NCBI RefSeq assembly: GCF_009618275.1
Contig: NZ_WIAD01000016.1
Location: 1-64,000, forward strand
Direction: 5' to 3'
Length of the DNA stretch: 64,000 nucleotides
DNA from: Roseimaritima sediminicola
Lineage (GTDB): Bacteria > Planctomycetota > Planctomycetia > Pirellulales > Pirellulaceae
The stretch's first letter is position 1; each line of letters begins with the position of its first letter. Positions 44,151 through 51,565 of the stretch are shown piece by piece. The notes beneath the pieces were generated by a model that saw only the letters and a list, made by a program, of their open reading frames with translations, searched no databases and had not been told where the DNA came from. The translations under genes and the position numbers were made by a program.

Positions 44151-44164
44151 GCAAGCAACACTAG

Positions 44165-44240
44165 CCCGGCTGTCCCGGCCGGTCTACGTTGGGCGATCCG
44201 CGGCCCAAGGGGGCAACCTTATGTCAGCCTAGGGCGACGT
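44165..44240. repeat. Diverged dispersed repeat
   Basis: A variant of the CGGCTG-TCC-CAGCCG palindrome followed by GGGCGATCCGCGGCCCAAGG and TATGTCAGCC, similar in order to 34950-35010. Confidence 0.6.
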
Positions 44241-44790
44241 CCTGGGATTCGACTATCAATCAAACGACGCTCCGCACTTTCTGTTGGATACGCAAAGGCC
44301 CACAGTCCTAGCGGGTGGTTTGTAATAATGACCGGGTGAGCCGGCAAAACTCCGCAAAAAGCCCGGCTGACCCGCGCAAAACCCCCTATAATGCCCCACT
44401 AACCCGCTAATAATCCATTGTTCTTGCTGTCTGTCGTTGCGCGGTCGAATGCCCCGATCCGCAAGTGCCAAGCCTCGTAAGGGGCAGGTCCGTATTGGAC
44501 GCACGGTCGACCGCAAAGATTTCCGATGGTTGCTGGACTTCCCGTTAGTCTTCGCCCCTGCCGTTGGGTGAGAACCGGGCGCGGATATCGACCCCCACAT
44601 ATCTTCCTACCTCCATGTTCTTACCTGTCCCTCGCGAGCAGATGGTAGGAAAATGGAGGTAGGAAAATACACGGTGTGACTTGCAGGTTGCGCGGTCAAT
44701 TGTTGCTAGGTCCCGATCCGGCCGGTATCCTGAAGTTGAGCTAGATCGGCAGCCTTGGCGAACCGTCCGCCAATGCAATCGCCGCGCAAG
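44241..44790. repeat. Non-coding stretch with a 13-bp inverted repeat
   Basis: No convincing gene on either strand. The main structure is TTCCTACCTCCAT (44604-44616) facing its exact complement ATGGAGGTAGGAA (44653-44665), with an extra direct GGTAGGAAAAT. It borders the first attC-like site of the cassette island. Confidence 0.6.
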
Positions 44791-44872
44791 AACCATGTGG
44801 TGCACACGAGCGGCGGCAACGTCGTTTCGTGTTCACACAATCCTGGGTCGCCGCCGTGTGACCACTGACGTT
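44791..44872 (+). other. attC-like recombination site A
   Basis: The left arm starting AACCATGTGG pairs with the right arm ending ACGTT. Stems GTGGT, CACACG and GCGGCG are perfectly matched by CGCCGC, CGTGTG and ACCAC, leaving a bulged G and a bulged A on one side. This is the attC architecture of integron cassettes (imperfect hairpin, extrahelical bases, AAC/GTT ends). Confidence 0.78.
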
Positions 44873-44890
44873 CTGTCGCTGGGGCGTTAA

Positions 44891-45472
44891 ATGAACGATG
44901 TGCCGCCTGATTTTGAATTGCCGCCCGGCGAAGCATTACTCCGATGTGAATGCGGTTTCCAAAGTCAACCATTCTGCTTCGTCGAACACTTGTATGGGTG
45001 CTTGACTTGCTCATCTGTCAAATCCGCGGTTCGTATCCCGTTCCTATATCAACCACCAAGATGCCCCGACTGCGACCGGCAATTCCTGATTTCGGATCGA
45101 ATTCCCGCAGGTAGCATGTGTTCCGGCGAGCTCGCAAGATGCCCAGCCTGTCGGAATAACACTCTATTGCTCGAACAACTTGGCGTTCATTATCAGACAA
45201 CCGACTGCGGCGACTCGATTCCCGATGTTGGTCAGACCATGCACGCCAAGACAATGCCATCCGACCATCCCGATGCCGAGATATTCTTCTGGTCACCCCG
45301 CCTCAAAATGGAATACTCCATTGCTGTTTCAATCACAAACCGCGACACAAGTACCATTCCTTGGGCACATCACGAGTTTCGTGTAGAATCGGTCGAACAT
45401 TCGCCCCCTAGATTGCGGCTTGCCTACGTTCGCGAACTCGATGAATCGGAATGGAAGTGGTTTACCGTTTGA
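44891..45472 (+). CDS. Cassette gene 1: hypothetical zinc-ribbon protein
   Basis: A 193-residue protein with ten cysteines in its first 90 residues: C19, C21, C29, C37, C40, C58, C61, C77, C84 and C87. The pairs CPDC (58-61) and CPAC (84-87) look like zinc knuckles. The second half is beta-rich (KMEYSIAVSITNRD, RLRLAYVRELDESEWKWF) and has no known motif. Codon use is weaker and more AT-rich than in the flanking core genes, consistent with acquisition. It sits alone between attC-like sites A and B, starting 18 bases after A. I do not recognise the family; a DNA- or protein-binding role is only suggested by the Cys pattern. Confidence 0.75.
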   Translation: MNDVPPDFELPPGEALLRCECGFQSQPFCFVEHLYGCLTCSSVKSAVRIPFLYQPPRCPDCDRQFLISDRIPAGSMCSGELARCPACRNNTLLLEQLGVHYQTTDCGDSIPDVGQTMHAKTMPSDHPDAEIFFWSPRLKMEYSIAVSITNRDTSTIPWAHHEFRVESVEHSPPRLRLAYVRELDESEWKWFTV

Positions 45473-45487
45473 CAAGAATCGCGACAG

Positions 45488-45570
45488 AAGAATGCGGTGA
45501 ACGGGAGACGCCGAAGACGCCGGTTTTGAAATCATAGTTTTATGGCGGCGGTCCCGTTACCGCTGCCGTT
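45488..45570 (+). other. attC-like recombination site B
   Basis: The left arm GCGGT-(G)-AACGGG-(A)-GACGCCG pairs with the right arm CGGCGGT-CCCGTT-ACCGC, with the same two bulged positions as site A and two mismatches. The left end reads AAG instead of AAC. It begins 16 bases after the stop of cassette gene 1. Confidence 0.72.
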
Positions 45571-45613
45571 CTGCGGCAAGAGTAGCTGGCGATTTGCCTT
45601 GTATCCTGAAACG

Positions 45614-46363
45614 ATGAAGTCATTGATGGTCATACTTCGCTGCACCATTGGTTGCGCCATTGGCTCTGGCCTCGGTGTCGCACTGATTACTGCAGGCCGA
45701 ATTGAGCACGGGATTGGACTCGCGATTATTGGCGGCGTTTTCGGTATTGTCTTGGCTATCTCCAACGTCTTGTACAAAACTAGCTCCGCAGAAACATTCT
45801 CGCGCGGCTTGCTTATATTCCTGAAACTCACCGCTGCGAAAAATATACCCGGCGGCGAAAAATTCGTACCTGTTAAAGAAAAGGATACTGAAGGTAGGCA
45901 CGGCCAAAGCGCTGATCCCGTCGCATTGGATAAGCGGATGTATTTCGGCATGAAGGTCGGTGCCGTCCTTGCCGTGTCGCCGGCGATACTGATCGCGATG
46001 TACATGCAGGATGCGAATCGAGAGCCTGATCCGATGGTCCTTGAAATCGTGAAGCGAATAATCATTGGCATCGCCTTCATTGCATTTGTCGGCGGCGGGT
46101 GTGGTGCCACATTGGGTTCGCTTACGGTATCAGGTGTCCATCGTCGAAACATTGTGCTTGGAACGTTCGTTGGTGCTGTCATTGGCGCCGGTCTTGCGAC
46201 TGCAATTGTCCCAGGTGCACGGGTTCCTGCATGGCATATGTACATATTTGGCTGCGGTGTATTTGGTTGGCTTGGGATGGCATGCGGGTTGTTTTCGGGT
46301 GATAATTATCGGCCAACCGCGCGCGACGTTGCTGATGACTTAGATGACTTCCAGGATGCGTAA
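45614..46363 (+). CDS. Cassette gene 2: multi-pass membrane protein of unknown function
   Basis: A 249-residue integral membrane protein with about six hydrophobic segments: IGCAIGSGLGVALITAG and IGLAIIGGVFGIVLAISNV near the N-terminus, a hydrophilic loop (about 60-105), then VGAVLAVSPAILIAMYM, IIIGIAFIAFVGGG, LGTFVGAVIGAGLATAIV and MYIFGCGVFGWLGMACGLF. Gly-rich helices dominate, and it ends with an acidic tail (DVADDLDDFQDA). The ATG at 45614 is preferred because the longer frame from 45542 would translate the right half of attC-like site B. No family is recognised. Confidence 0.72.
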   Translation: MKSLMVILRCTIGCAIGSGLGVALITAGRIEHGIGLAIIGGVFGIVLAISNVLYKTSSAETFSRGLLIFLKLTAAKNIPGGEKFVPVKEKDTEGRHGQSADPVALDKRMYFGMKVGAVLAVSPAILIAMYMQDANREPDPMVLEIVKRIIIGIAFIAFVGGGCGATLGSLTVSGVHRRNIVLGTFVGAVIGAGLATAIVPGARVPAWHMYIFGCGVFGWLGMACGLFSGDNYRPTARDVADDLDDFQDA

Positions 46364-46372
46364 AGGCCGCAT

Positions 46373-46453
46373 AACCATGCCATCCACCGGAGCACGGCAT
46401 GGCGCGTTCACAAATGAAAGCCACAATGGCCGTGCCCGGTGATGGCCGACGTT
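46373..46453 (+). other. attC-like recombination site C
   Basis: The left arm GCCAT-(C)-CACCGG-(A)-GCACGGC is perfectly complementary to GCCGTGC-CCGGTG-ATGGC apart from the two bulged bases. The ends are AAC and GTT. It begins 10 bases after the stop of cassette gene 2. Confidence 0.8.
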
Positions 46454-46498
46454 ATCCGCATTCGAGTCTGACTCAACAACCATGGAGCGAAGAGGCCG

Positions 46499-46912
46499 AT
46501 GCCGTTCTGGAAACGTAAATCGAAGGAGCTCGGAACACCGGCACACGGCCCCGATTTCTCCGACGTCGATACGCGAGAAAAGGCTCTTGCGCTGGTCGAA
46601 AAAGGGCAACTCGAACCGCTGTATTTAATGCCACCGGAATTCGGTGGTGCTGAAGACCCCAGAAACATCGTTTACGTTCCAATTGGAATCGCGGACATCA
46701 AACGCAGTACGGACCTTAATGTCATTGCTCCGTTGGTTGAATCCGGCGACCTCCAGAACTACTCAGCCGTCCCTGAGTATCGCGGCCGCAGCTTCATACC
46801 AATGGCGATCAAAATCGAAGCATCAGACCCGAAACGATTTGAGTGCGAAATCAATATCTGGGGGGAAGCGCTAGACCGCGAAACCGAACTGCAACGCCCA
46901 GACAGCGGGTAA
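46499..46912 (+). CDS. Cassette gene 3: hypothetical protein
   Basis: A 137-residue, probably cytosolic protein without signal peptide or membrane segments. A basic N-terminus (MPFWKRKSKELG) precedes a helical segment (TREKALALVEKGQLEPLYL) and a region of alternating hydrophobics (RNIVYVPIGIADIKRSTDL, FIPMAIKIEASDPKRFECEI). It starts 46 bases after attC-like site C. Its stop codon TAA shares bases with the first AAC of site D, a tight packing typical of cassettes. The family is not recognised. Small cassette proteins of this kind are often immunity or stress proteins, but nothing here proves it. Confidence 0.7.
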   Translation: MPFWKRKSKELGTPAHGPDFSDVDTREKALALVEKGQLEPLYLMPPEFGGAEDPRNIVYVPIGIADIKRSTDLNVIAPLVESGDLQNYSAVPEYRGRSFIPMAIKIEASDPKRFECEINIWGEALDRETELQRPDSG

Positions 46913-46992
46913 CAATCCAATGCACCCGAGCGGCGAATTCGGGCGTTCTCAGATGGACAATCTCTCGTCGCCGCCGGGTGATTGGTTACGTT
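46911..46992 (+). other. attC-like recombination site D
   Basis: The left arm CCAAT-(G)-CACCCG-(A)-GCGGCGA is perfectly complementary to TCGCCGC-CGGGTG-ATTGG apart from the bulged G and A. It overlaps the stop codon of cassette gene 3. Confidence 0.8.
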
Positions 46993-47017
46993 CTGTCGAT
47001 GAAATGATTCACAATCC

Positions 47018-47809
47018 ATGACGCCTCGGCATCTGCTCTACGATTCCGTTGACGCCTGGATGGCGGGGGAAAACGTACCGGCGGGGTTCGTCTCGCTAGA
47101 CGACGCTGAACTCCGTAATCGGTACATCGCGGAGTACGGCGAACTGCGACGACACCTCTTTGCCAAGCACGCCGCAACATTGTCCTCCGATGACCAGCGC
47201 AAACTGAGTGACGGTACCCATCCGTCGCAGAGTCACTCCTTCGCCACCGATGCCGAACCGTACTGCCAACTGTTGAATTCACACCTTCGATCTGTCGGGA
47301 TCGTACCCGATGAGATTGTGTTAGGCTGGTACCATATGGAACGAATCATTCTGACCGTTTACCTCGATGACTCGCAGATTCCAACCGACACGAAACCGCC
47401 TTGGTTGTTTCAGTTCCTGTCGTCCCTCCGGGACTTGCGTGGTGGCGGGGGGCCGTTCCCTGGGGCCCGCACCCAGGGCTACCACATGTCGCCACTGCCG
47501 TGGCTGTCACGCCGCAATTTCATCTGCCCAACGGTTGCTCCAGCAACCGTTGGGAAATGTCGAAGGTGTTTCCCAACGGTTCTTAAACAGCGAGGACCGT
47601 GGCAGATTCGCGTACTTCCCTTACTGACCTTGTTGACCTGCCTCGCCTTCCCAGCAACGAGCCTGGCTGAACTACGTGTTATCGGTGTGTTGATTACGAA
47701 AGACCTGCAATCAACGACTCCCGTGTCCATCTATTCGGTCCCTCCGGGTTCGTCGTGGGAAAGCCAAGGATGGTGGATTTTCGGAGGCATTGCCGTGGTG
47801 TCCGAATGA
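47018..47809 (+). CDS. Cassette gene 4: hypothetical protein running into inserted repeats
   Basis: The first ~133 residues look authentic: LYDSVDAWMAGENVPAGFV, LRNRYIAEYGELRRHLFAKH, VPDEIVLGWYHMERIILTVY and PPWLFQF. After about 47417 the frame reads through a reverse copy of the composite repeat and further repeat DNA, giving a meaningless tail (LSSLRDLRGGGGPF and onward) up to 47809. The original C-terminus was therefore probably replaced or cut off by repeat insertion. The ATG at 47018 lies 25 bases after attC-like site D. The family is not recognised; the protein may still fold if only a few terminal residues were lost. Confidence 0.5.
   Translation: MTPRHLLYDSVDAWMAGENVPAGFVSLDDAELRNRYIAEYGELRRHLFAKHAATLSSDDQRKLSDGTHPSQSHSFATDAEPYCQLLNSHLRSVGIVPDEIVLGWYHMERIILTVYLDDSQIPTDTKPPWLFQFLSSLRDLRGGGGPFPGARTQGYHMSPLPWLSRRNFICPTVAPATVGKCRRCFPTVLKQRGPWQIRVLPLLTLLTCLAFPATSLAELRVIGVLITKDLQSTTPVSIYSVPPGSSWESQGWWIFGGIAVVSE
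47418..47510. repeat. Reversed partial copy of the composite repeat
   Basis: The sequence from TGTCGTCCCTCCGGGACTTG to GCCACTGCCGTGGCTGTCAC is the diverged reverse complement of about 90 bases of 29014-29110. It interrupts cassette gene 4. Confidence 0.78.
47527..47554. repeat. Perfect 13-bp-stem hairpin
   Basis: CCCAACGGTTGCT is followed after CC by its exact complement AGCAACCGTTGGG; the outer part, CCCAACGGTT, occurs again at 47572. It may be a terminator-like or mobile-repeat hairpin. Confidence 0.85.
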
Positions 47810-48377
47810 TGTGCCTGTGGTGTCTTCATCCATTACGTTGAAGTTGCCGCGAGAAACGGAAGCAAGCTCTGCGGGGACGCGGGGGTGCCAGGGATATCGC
47901 GGTCGGGGTGCACCCCGTGGTGCCCCTGGCTGGCGGCAAGCATTGCCTGCCGCCAGCATTTTTGATCCGTTAGACCACACCCTTCGGACACCACCGTTAT
48001 GCCTAAGAAAATCCCGCAGTTGAGATGAACCCACGAGAATCCCGGATGGACCGATATTTAGGTGCCTCCGGGGTTGTCGTGGGAAAGCCAAGGATAGTAG
48101 ATTTTCGGAGGCACCCGTGGTAGTGCCCGGGTGAATCGCCTAAGGAGTCTCCAGCCTTTACGTTGAAGTTGCCGTGAGAAACGGAAGCAAGCTCTGCGGG
48201 GACGCGGGGGTGCCAGGGATATCGCGGTCGGGGTGCGACCCGTGGTGCCTCTGGCTGGCGGCAAGCATCGCCTGCCGCCAGCATCTTTGGTCCGTTAGAC
48301 CACACCCTTCGGACACCACCGCTATGCCTAGCAAAAATCCCGCAGTCTGGATAAACCCACGAAGTTCCCGGATGGCT
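47738..48377. repeat. Direct duplication of a ~324-bp unit
   Basis: Unit 1 (47738-48061) and unit 2 (48062-48377) align over their whole length, with long identical runs around 47860-47900 and 48180-48220. Each contains hairpins (CTGGCGGCA...TGCCGCCAG and GGTGCC...GGTGCC blocks). No open frame is conserved between the copies, so they are non-coding repeats lying within cassette four. Confidence 0.88.
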
Positions 48378-48636
48378 CAGTTTTCTTCTAAGTTACAAAG
48401 GTGACGGAAAGTACGCGGGACACATACGCGTCGGGCCATACCTTCGTGCTGAGCCTGATGAAAACGGCGAGCGTGGTACGCAAGTCGTCGTTTGGGATCA
48501 CGATAGGATGGATTTGCTTGATGTTGACACGGATCAGAGATTGTCCCGTTCCCATGGCGGCGAACCATCGGATGCAGGTGAGCCGCCGAATGGAACTTCC
48601 GAAGTCGATGGAACATCAAGCGCCGCGACCCGGTAA
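48355..48636 (+). pseudogene. C-terminal gene fragment in cassette four
   Basis: Immediately after repeat unit 2, one frame reads YKGDGKYAGHIRVGPYLRA, then EPDENGERGTQVVVWDHDR and MDLLDVDTDQRLSRS, ending at TAA 48634-48636. Composition and regular codon use look like real protein, but there is no start codon or N-terminal part. It is probably the surviving 3' end of a gene cut by the repeat insertions. It could be the other end of cassette gene 4 or a separate gene. Its stop lies inside attC-like site E, as cassette genes often do. Confidence 0.5.
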
Positions 48637-48647
48637 TCGTTGACGTT
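48563..48647 (+). other. attC-like recombination site E (diverged)
   Basis: The left arm begins AACCATCGGATGCAGGTGAG, the right arm is CGCCGCGACCCGGTAATCG and ends GACGTT. Size and ends match sites A-D, but arm pairing is weaker, so it may be a degraded or hybrid site. Confidence 0.55.
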
Positions 48648-48660
48648 TTTCACCAGAATC

Positions 48661-49557
48661 ATGCACCCACGATTTGACAAGCTTTTGACCAGCGCAGGGT
48701 TGACGCGAATCGCTTCGCAACTTCGTGAAGCGGCGATGCCTGCGGTCGGCATCTCGCTGGAACCGATGTCAAGGACGCGCGCGTTGGCTGTAAGCAAACT
48801 CGGCGGACGGCCCGACCTTCCACCGAATTTCGCTTGGCCAACCAACAAGGGGCGGCCGCTGGACTTTTTGCTCCAAATTAACCTTGCCGAAGCACACGAG
48901 TACGAGTCAACGCGTCTTCTTCCCGCCTCTGGACTGCTCACATTCCTATACGACCTCAACGACCAACCCTGGGGCTACGACCCGGCGGATCTCGATGGTT
49001 TCCGTGTCATCTATACGCCCGATGTGAGTGAGCTACGGTCGCACGACATTCCCGACGACCAGTTCGCTCTTTCTGAATGCGCAATTCGTTTTTATGCGAT
49101 GCAAACGCTGCCGCATTTCGGCTCGCGTGCCGGGGATTCGCTTATGGCAACGGCGCAATTCTCCGACGAAGAGTTGAATTCGTATTTTGAACTGTCAGCA
49201 CAGATCGAAGATCTTTACTCAATTCGCGAGAATGCTGGCAACCATCACTTGCTCGGTCATTCTTCAAACATCCAAGGCGACATGCAGCTTGAAGCTCAAC
49301 TGGTCACCAACGGGCTGTATTGCGGCGATCCGACCGGATACGAAGATCCAAGGCGAAGAACACTCGAGCCAGGTGCCGATGATTGGGTCCTATTGCTCCA
49401 GCTCGACAGCGACGACGGCGTGGACATCATGTGGGGCGATTGCGGAATGCTCTATTATTGGATTCGCAAAGATGACTTGGTGAATCAACGATTCGAGAAC
49501 GCATGGATGACGCTACAATGCTGCTGCCCCCAACCGACGGTGGGGAAAATGGTATGA
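48661..49557 (+). CDS. Cassette gene 5a: DUF1963 (YwqG-like) protein
   Basis: A 298-residue protein whose core matches the DUF1963/YwqG family: LGGRPDLPPNFAWPTNKGRP, LDFLLQINLAEAHEY, SGLLTFLYDLNDQPWGYDP, LLGHSSNIQGDMQ and the ending DDWVLLLQLDSDDGVDIMWGD. YwqG-like proteins are soluble; their biochemical role is not established, though relatives are found with polymorphic-toxin loci. The ATG at 48661 is chosen because the longer frame from 48640 would begin inside attC-like site E. Its stop overlaps the next start as ATGA, so the two genes form one cotranscribed cassette. Confidence 0.87.
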   Translation: MHPRFDKLLTSAGLTRIASQLREAAMPAVGISLEPMSRTRALAVSKLGGRPDLPPNFAWPTNKGRPLDFLLQINLAEAHEYESTRLLPASGLLTFLYDLNDQPWGYDPADLDGFRVIYTPDVSELRSHDIPDDQFALSECAIRFYAMQTLPHFGSRAGDSLMATAQFSDEELNSYFELSAQIEDLYSIRENAGNHHLLGHSSNIQGDMQLEAQLVTNGLYCGDPTGYEDPRRRTLEPGADDWVLLLQLDSDDGVDIMWGDCGMLYYWIRKDDLVNQRFENAWMTLQCCCPQPTVGKMV

Positions 49558-49973
49558 ACGATTCGAAACGTGATCAGCTGGCCGATGCATTCGCCGCACT
49601 GCCGGACGGATGCAAGCACGCCAGCGCAACGGAAGGTCAACTGAAGGCGTTTGAATCGACCTTTGGTCCGATTCCGGATGACTTTCGCTGGTTCCTACTT
49701 CAATGCGGGGGTGGCACGATCGGTAGCGAATGGGTCGATGGAATCGATGAACTGCCCGAAACACATCGCAGGTTCAGGGCAGAATGCGAGCGTGAGGCCG
49801 GATGGACAATGGCTGGTGTGTTCGTCATCGGATGGGACGGTGGCGGCAATCCGTTTGGGATTGAGACGCCGACCGGCAAAGTGTTGGTCGAGGACCACAA
49901 CTTCGGCGGCATCCATGAGCTGGCTCCGTCGTTCGAGGCTTTTCTCGAACGTGGACTCCTCTCGAACAGATGA
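49554..49973 (+). CDS. Cassette gene 5b: SMI1/KNR4 (SUKH) family protein
   Basis: A 139-residue protein of the SUKH superfamily: FESTFGPIPDDFRWFLLQCG, GGGTIGSEWVDGIDELPETH, FVIGWDGGGNPFGIETPTGK and VLVEDHNFGGIHELAPSFEAFL follow the family pattern. Many SUKH proteins neutralise polymorphic toxins, so this may be an orphan immunity protein. The ATG at 49554 overlaps the stop of the DUF1963 gene (ATGA), showing translational coupling. No toxin gene is visible beside it. Confidence 0.87.
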   Translation: MNDSKRDQLADAFAALPDGCKHASATEGQLKAFESTFGPIPDDFRWFLLQCGGGTIGSEWVDGIDELPETHRRFRAECEREAGWTMAGVFVIGWDGGGNPFGIETPTGKVLVEDHNFGGIHELAPSFEAFLERGLLSNR

Positions 49974-50017
49974 TGCGACGGAGCAGTGCGGTATACCGGG
50001 GTCGCGGAGCCGTCGTT
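49965..50017 (+). other. Possible attC remnant at the end of the island
   Basis: AACAGATGATGCGACGGAGC resembles the left arm of the sites above, and CCGTCGTTTTTGACG could be a right end. Only a 6-bp stem (CGACGG/CCGTCG) pairs well, so this is a weak call. Confidence 0.3.
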
Positions 50018-50028
50018 TTTGACGATGC

Positions 50029-50103
50029 AAACCCTCTCCGGGCCTAAGAGCCCGACTCTCCCAAAGGGAGAGTGATGCCGAAATAAAGGTTGCGACGTGC
50101 TTA
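50029..50103. repeat. Dispersed repeat, right half of the MITE-like element
   Basis: Nearly identical to 34851-34915, including CTCTCCC-AAA-GGGAGAG and the end GACGTGCTTA. The final TTA is also the (reverse-strand) stop codon of the cyclophilin gene. Confidence 0.88.
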
Positions 50104-51453
50104 GTTGCTCGCAGGCAGCCCGGCAGGTGTCAGAGCCGATTCGCGTTCGACGTACTCGACGGCGTAGTCGTGGTCGCGTTTACGTAGCACTCGGGCGGTC
50201 AGAATACGGTCCGGAGGCAACTGGACTTCGTTCTCGTCCTTTTCCTTGGTGGGGTCGATCCGCGTGAAGTAGGCGACCGCAGACATGCCTTCGACAACTC
50301 GCCCGAACGTCGTGTACTTGCCTTGTCGAAAGTCCATCGGCAGGTACATGATCATGAATTGGCTGCTGGCCGAATCGGGAACGGTACGGCCTTCGGGATC
50401 TCGGGCAATCGCTAACTTGGCCATCACCAGAGATCCGTGCAGGGCCGCGCGAGCGTCGGGGTGATCGGCTTCGTCGGGGATGTATTGGCCGGAGTTGCCG
50501 GTGCCGTCGCCGTAGGGGTCGCCGGTCATGGCGAACAGGTGTTCCATGACCTGATAAAACGGCAGTTCGTCGTAGAAACCCTGCTCGACCAGTTGGATGA
50601 AGTTCGCCACCGTGTTGGGTGCCTGGTCTTCATACAGTTCGATCACGACGCGTCCCCGGGTTGTGTTCAGTTCCACCAGCGGCAGGTCGTCGGGATCGTT
50701 GGCCAAACGCTGTTGCTCGGCCTGATACGCCTCGGCCAGCTTGTCCATGGTGGCCAGCAGCCGCAGGTCGTTATCCTGCGGCTCCTCGGTCTGCAGGGCT
50801 TGTTGCAGGTAGTTTTTGGCTTTCTCGAAATTGCCGGCCACCGTGTGCACCCGTCCGGCGACCGAGTAGAAACTCGGCTCGGCGTGTTCTCCCAGAAACT
50901 GCTCCAGCATATCGACCGCTTCGGCCAAACCTTCATACCAGTCCAGGTTGCCGCGATGGGCGACCGTGCGGGACAGAAACCTTTTCAGGTAACCCTGCCC
51001 TTCGGACTGATGCCGCAGCATTTTGATCGCCTGCTGGAACACGTCCTCGAACCGCTCGCGGACCACCTGTTGGTGTTGCTGGACGATCTGCCGATATTCC
51101 TGTTCGGTTTGGTCGGTCCCGTTGTGGAAACGGATCTGAGCCTCGCGGACGACCCCGATCTCCTCAGCCCAGGCGGTCGTCAGCCGGTCGAACTCCGTCA
51201 TCATCTCCTGCATCTCGGGGTCGACATCGACATTGATCGCGGCCGCGGAGGAAAATCGCGGGGGCCTGGTTGCGGGGGCGGCCGGCGGTGCTTCATGGAC
51301 GTGCCCTGAGTGATCCTGGGCGTCGACTGGCGGGACAGGGCCGATGGCATCCCCCCCATTGTCCTGGGCCGCAAGCGACCAGGGCAGTGCCAGGGCGAGG
51401 ACGAGGGAAGCGGCACAGACGAATAAACGATGGTTCCGGTGGACGGTATTCAT
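50101..51453 (-). CDS. Exported cyclophilin-type peptidyl-prolyl isomerase with N-terminal helical domain
   Basis: A 450-residue protein. The signal peptide (LFVCAASLVLALALPWSLAAQ) is followed by a helical region (about 60-250) with TPR-like character, e.g. AGRVHTVAGNFEKAKNYLQQ. A cyclophilin domain starts near residue 258 (LVELNTTRGRVVIELYEDQA, PNTVANFIQLVEQGFYDELP, SQFMIMYLPMDFRQGKYTTFG). The family catalyses proline isomerisation and here probably helps fold envelope proteins. The ATG at 51453 is chosen because the longer frame lacks the signal peptide. The last codon TAA coincides with the end of a dispersed repeat. It is divergent from the rsmD-like gene. Confidence 0.9.
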   Translation of the reverse strand: MNTVHRNHRLFVCAASLVLALALPWSLAAQDNGGDAIGPVPPVDAQDHSGHVHEAPPAAPATRPPRFSSAAAINVDVDPEMQEMMTEFDRLTTAWAEEIGVVREAQIRFHNGTDQTEQEYRQIVQQHQQVVRERFEDVFQQAIKMLRHQSEGQGYLKRFLSRTVAHRGNLDWYEGLAEAVDMLEQFLGEHAEPSFYSVAGRVHTVAGNFEKAKNYLQQALQTEEPQDNDLRLLATMDKLAEAYQAEQQRLANDPDDLPLVELNTTRGRVVIELYEDQAPNTVANFIQLVEQGFYDELPFYQVMEHLFAMTGDPYGDGTGNSGQYIPDEADHPDARAALHGSLVMAKLAIARDPEGRTVPDSASSQFMIMYLPMDFRQGKYTTFGRVVEGMSAVAYFTRIDPTKEKDENEVQLPPDRILTARVLRKRDHDYAVEYVERESALTPAGLPASN

Positions 51454-51565
51454 GCGGTACACTACGCAGGACGATCCTGAAAGGTTTGATGGGCACTCCT
51501 TCGACCACCCCCGCCACACAGAATGCTTCGCTGGTGGGCCGGTCGAACACGAAAAAAGGCATTGT

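Noticed and set aside
42323-44161. A 612-codon reverse frame through the acidic protein gene and the 27-bp array
   Set aside because: Its N-terminal part is translated tandem repeat (HRLEAYATV) and the rest mirrors GAA/GTC codons of the forward gene, which has the signal peptide and ribosome-binding site.
44256-44600. A 114-codon reverse frame before the cassette island
   Set aside because: No motif, unusual composition and overlap with dispersed repeat DNA; treated as non-coding.
45542-45613. Extended N-terminus of cassette gene 2
   Set aside because: These codons are the right half of attC-like site B; the downstream ATG at 45614 begins the first membrane segment region.
48640-48660. TTG start for the DUF1963 gene
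   Set aside because: It lies in the right end of attC-like site E; the ATG at 48661 is more credible.
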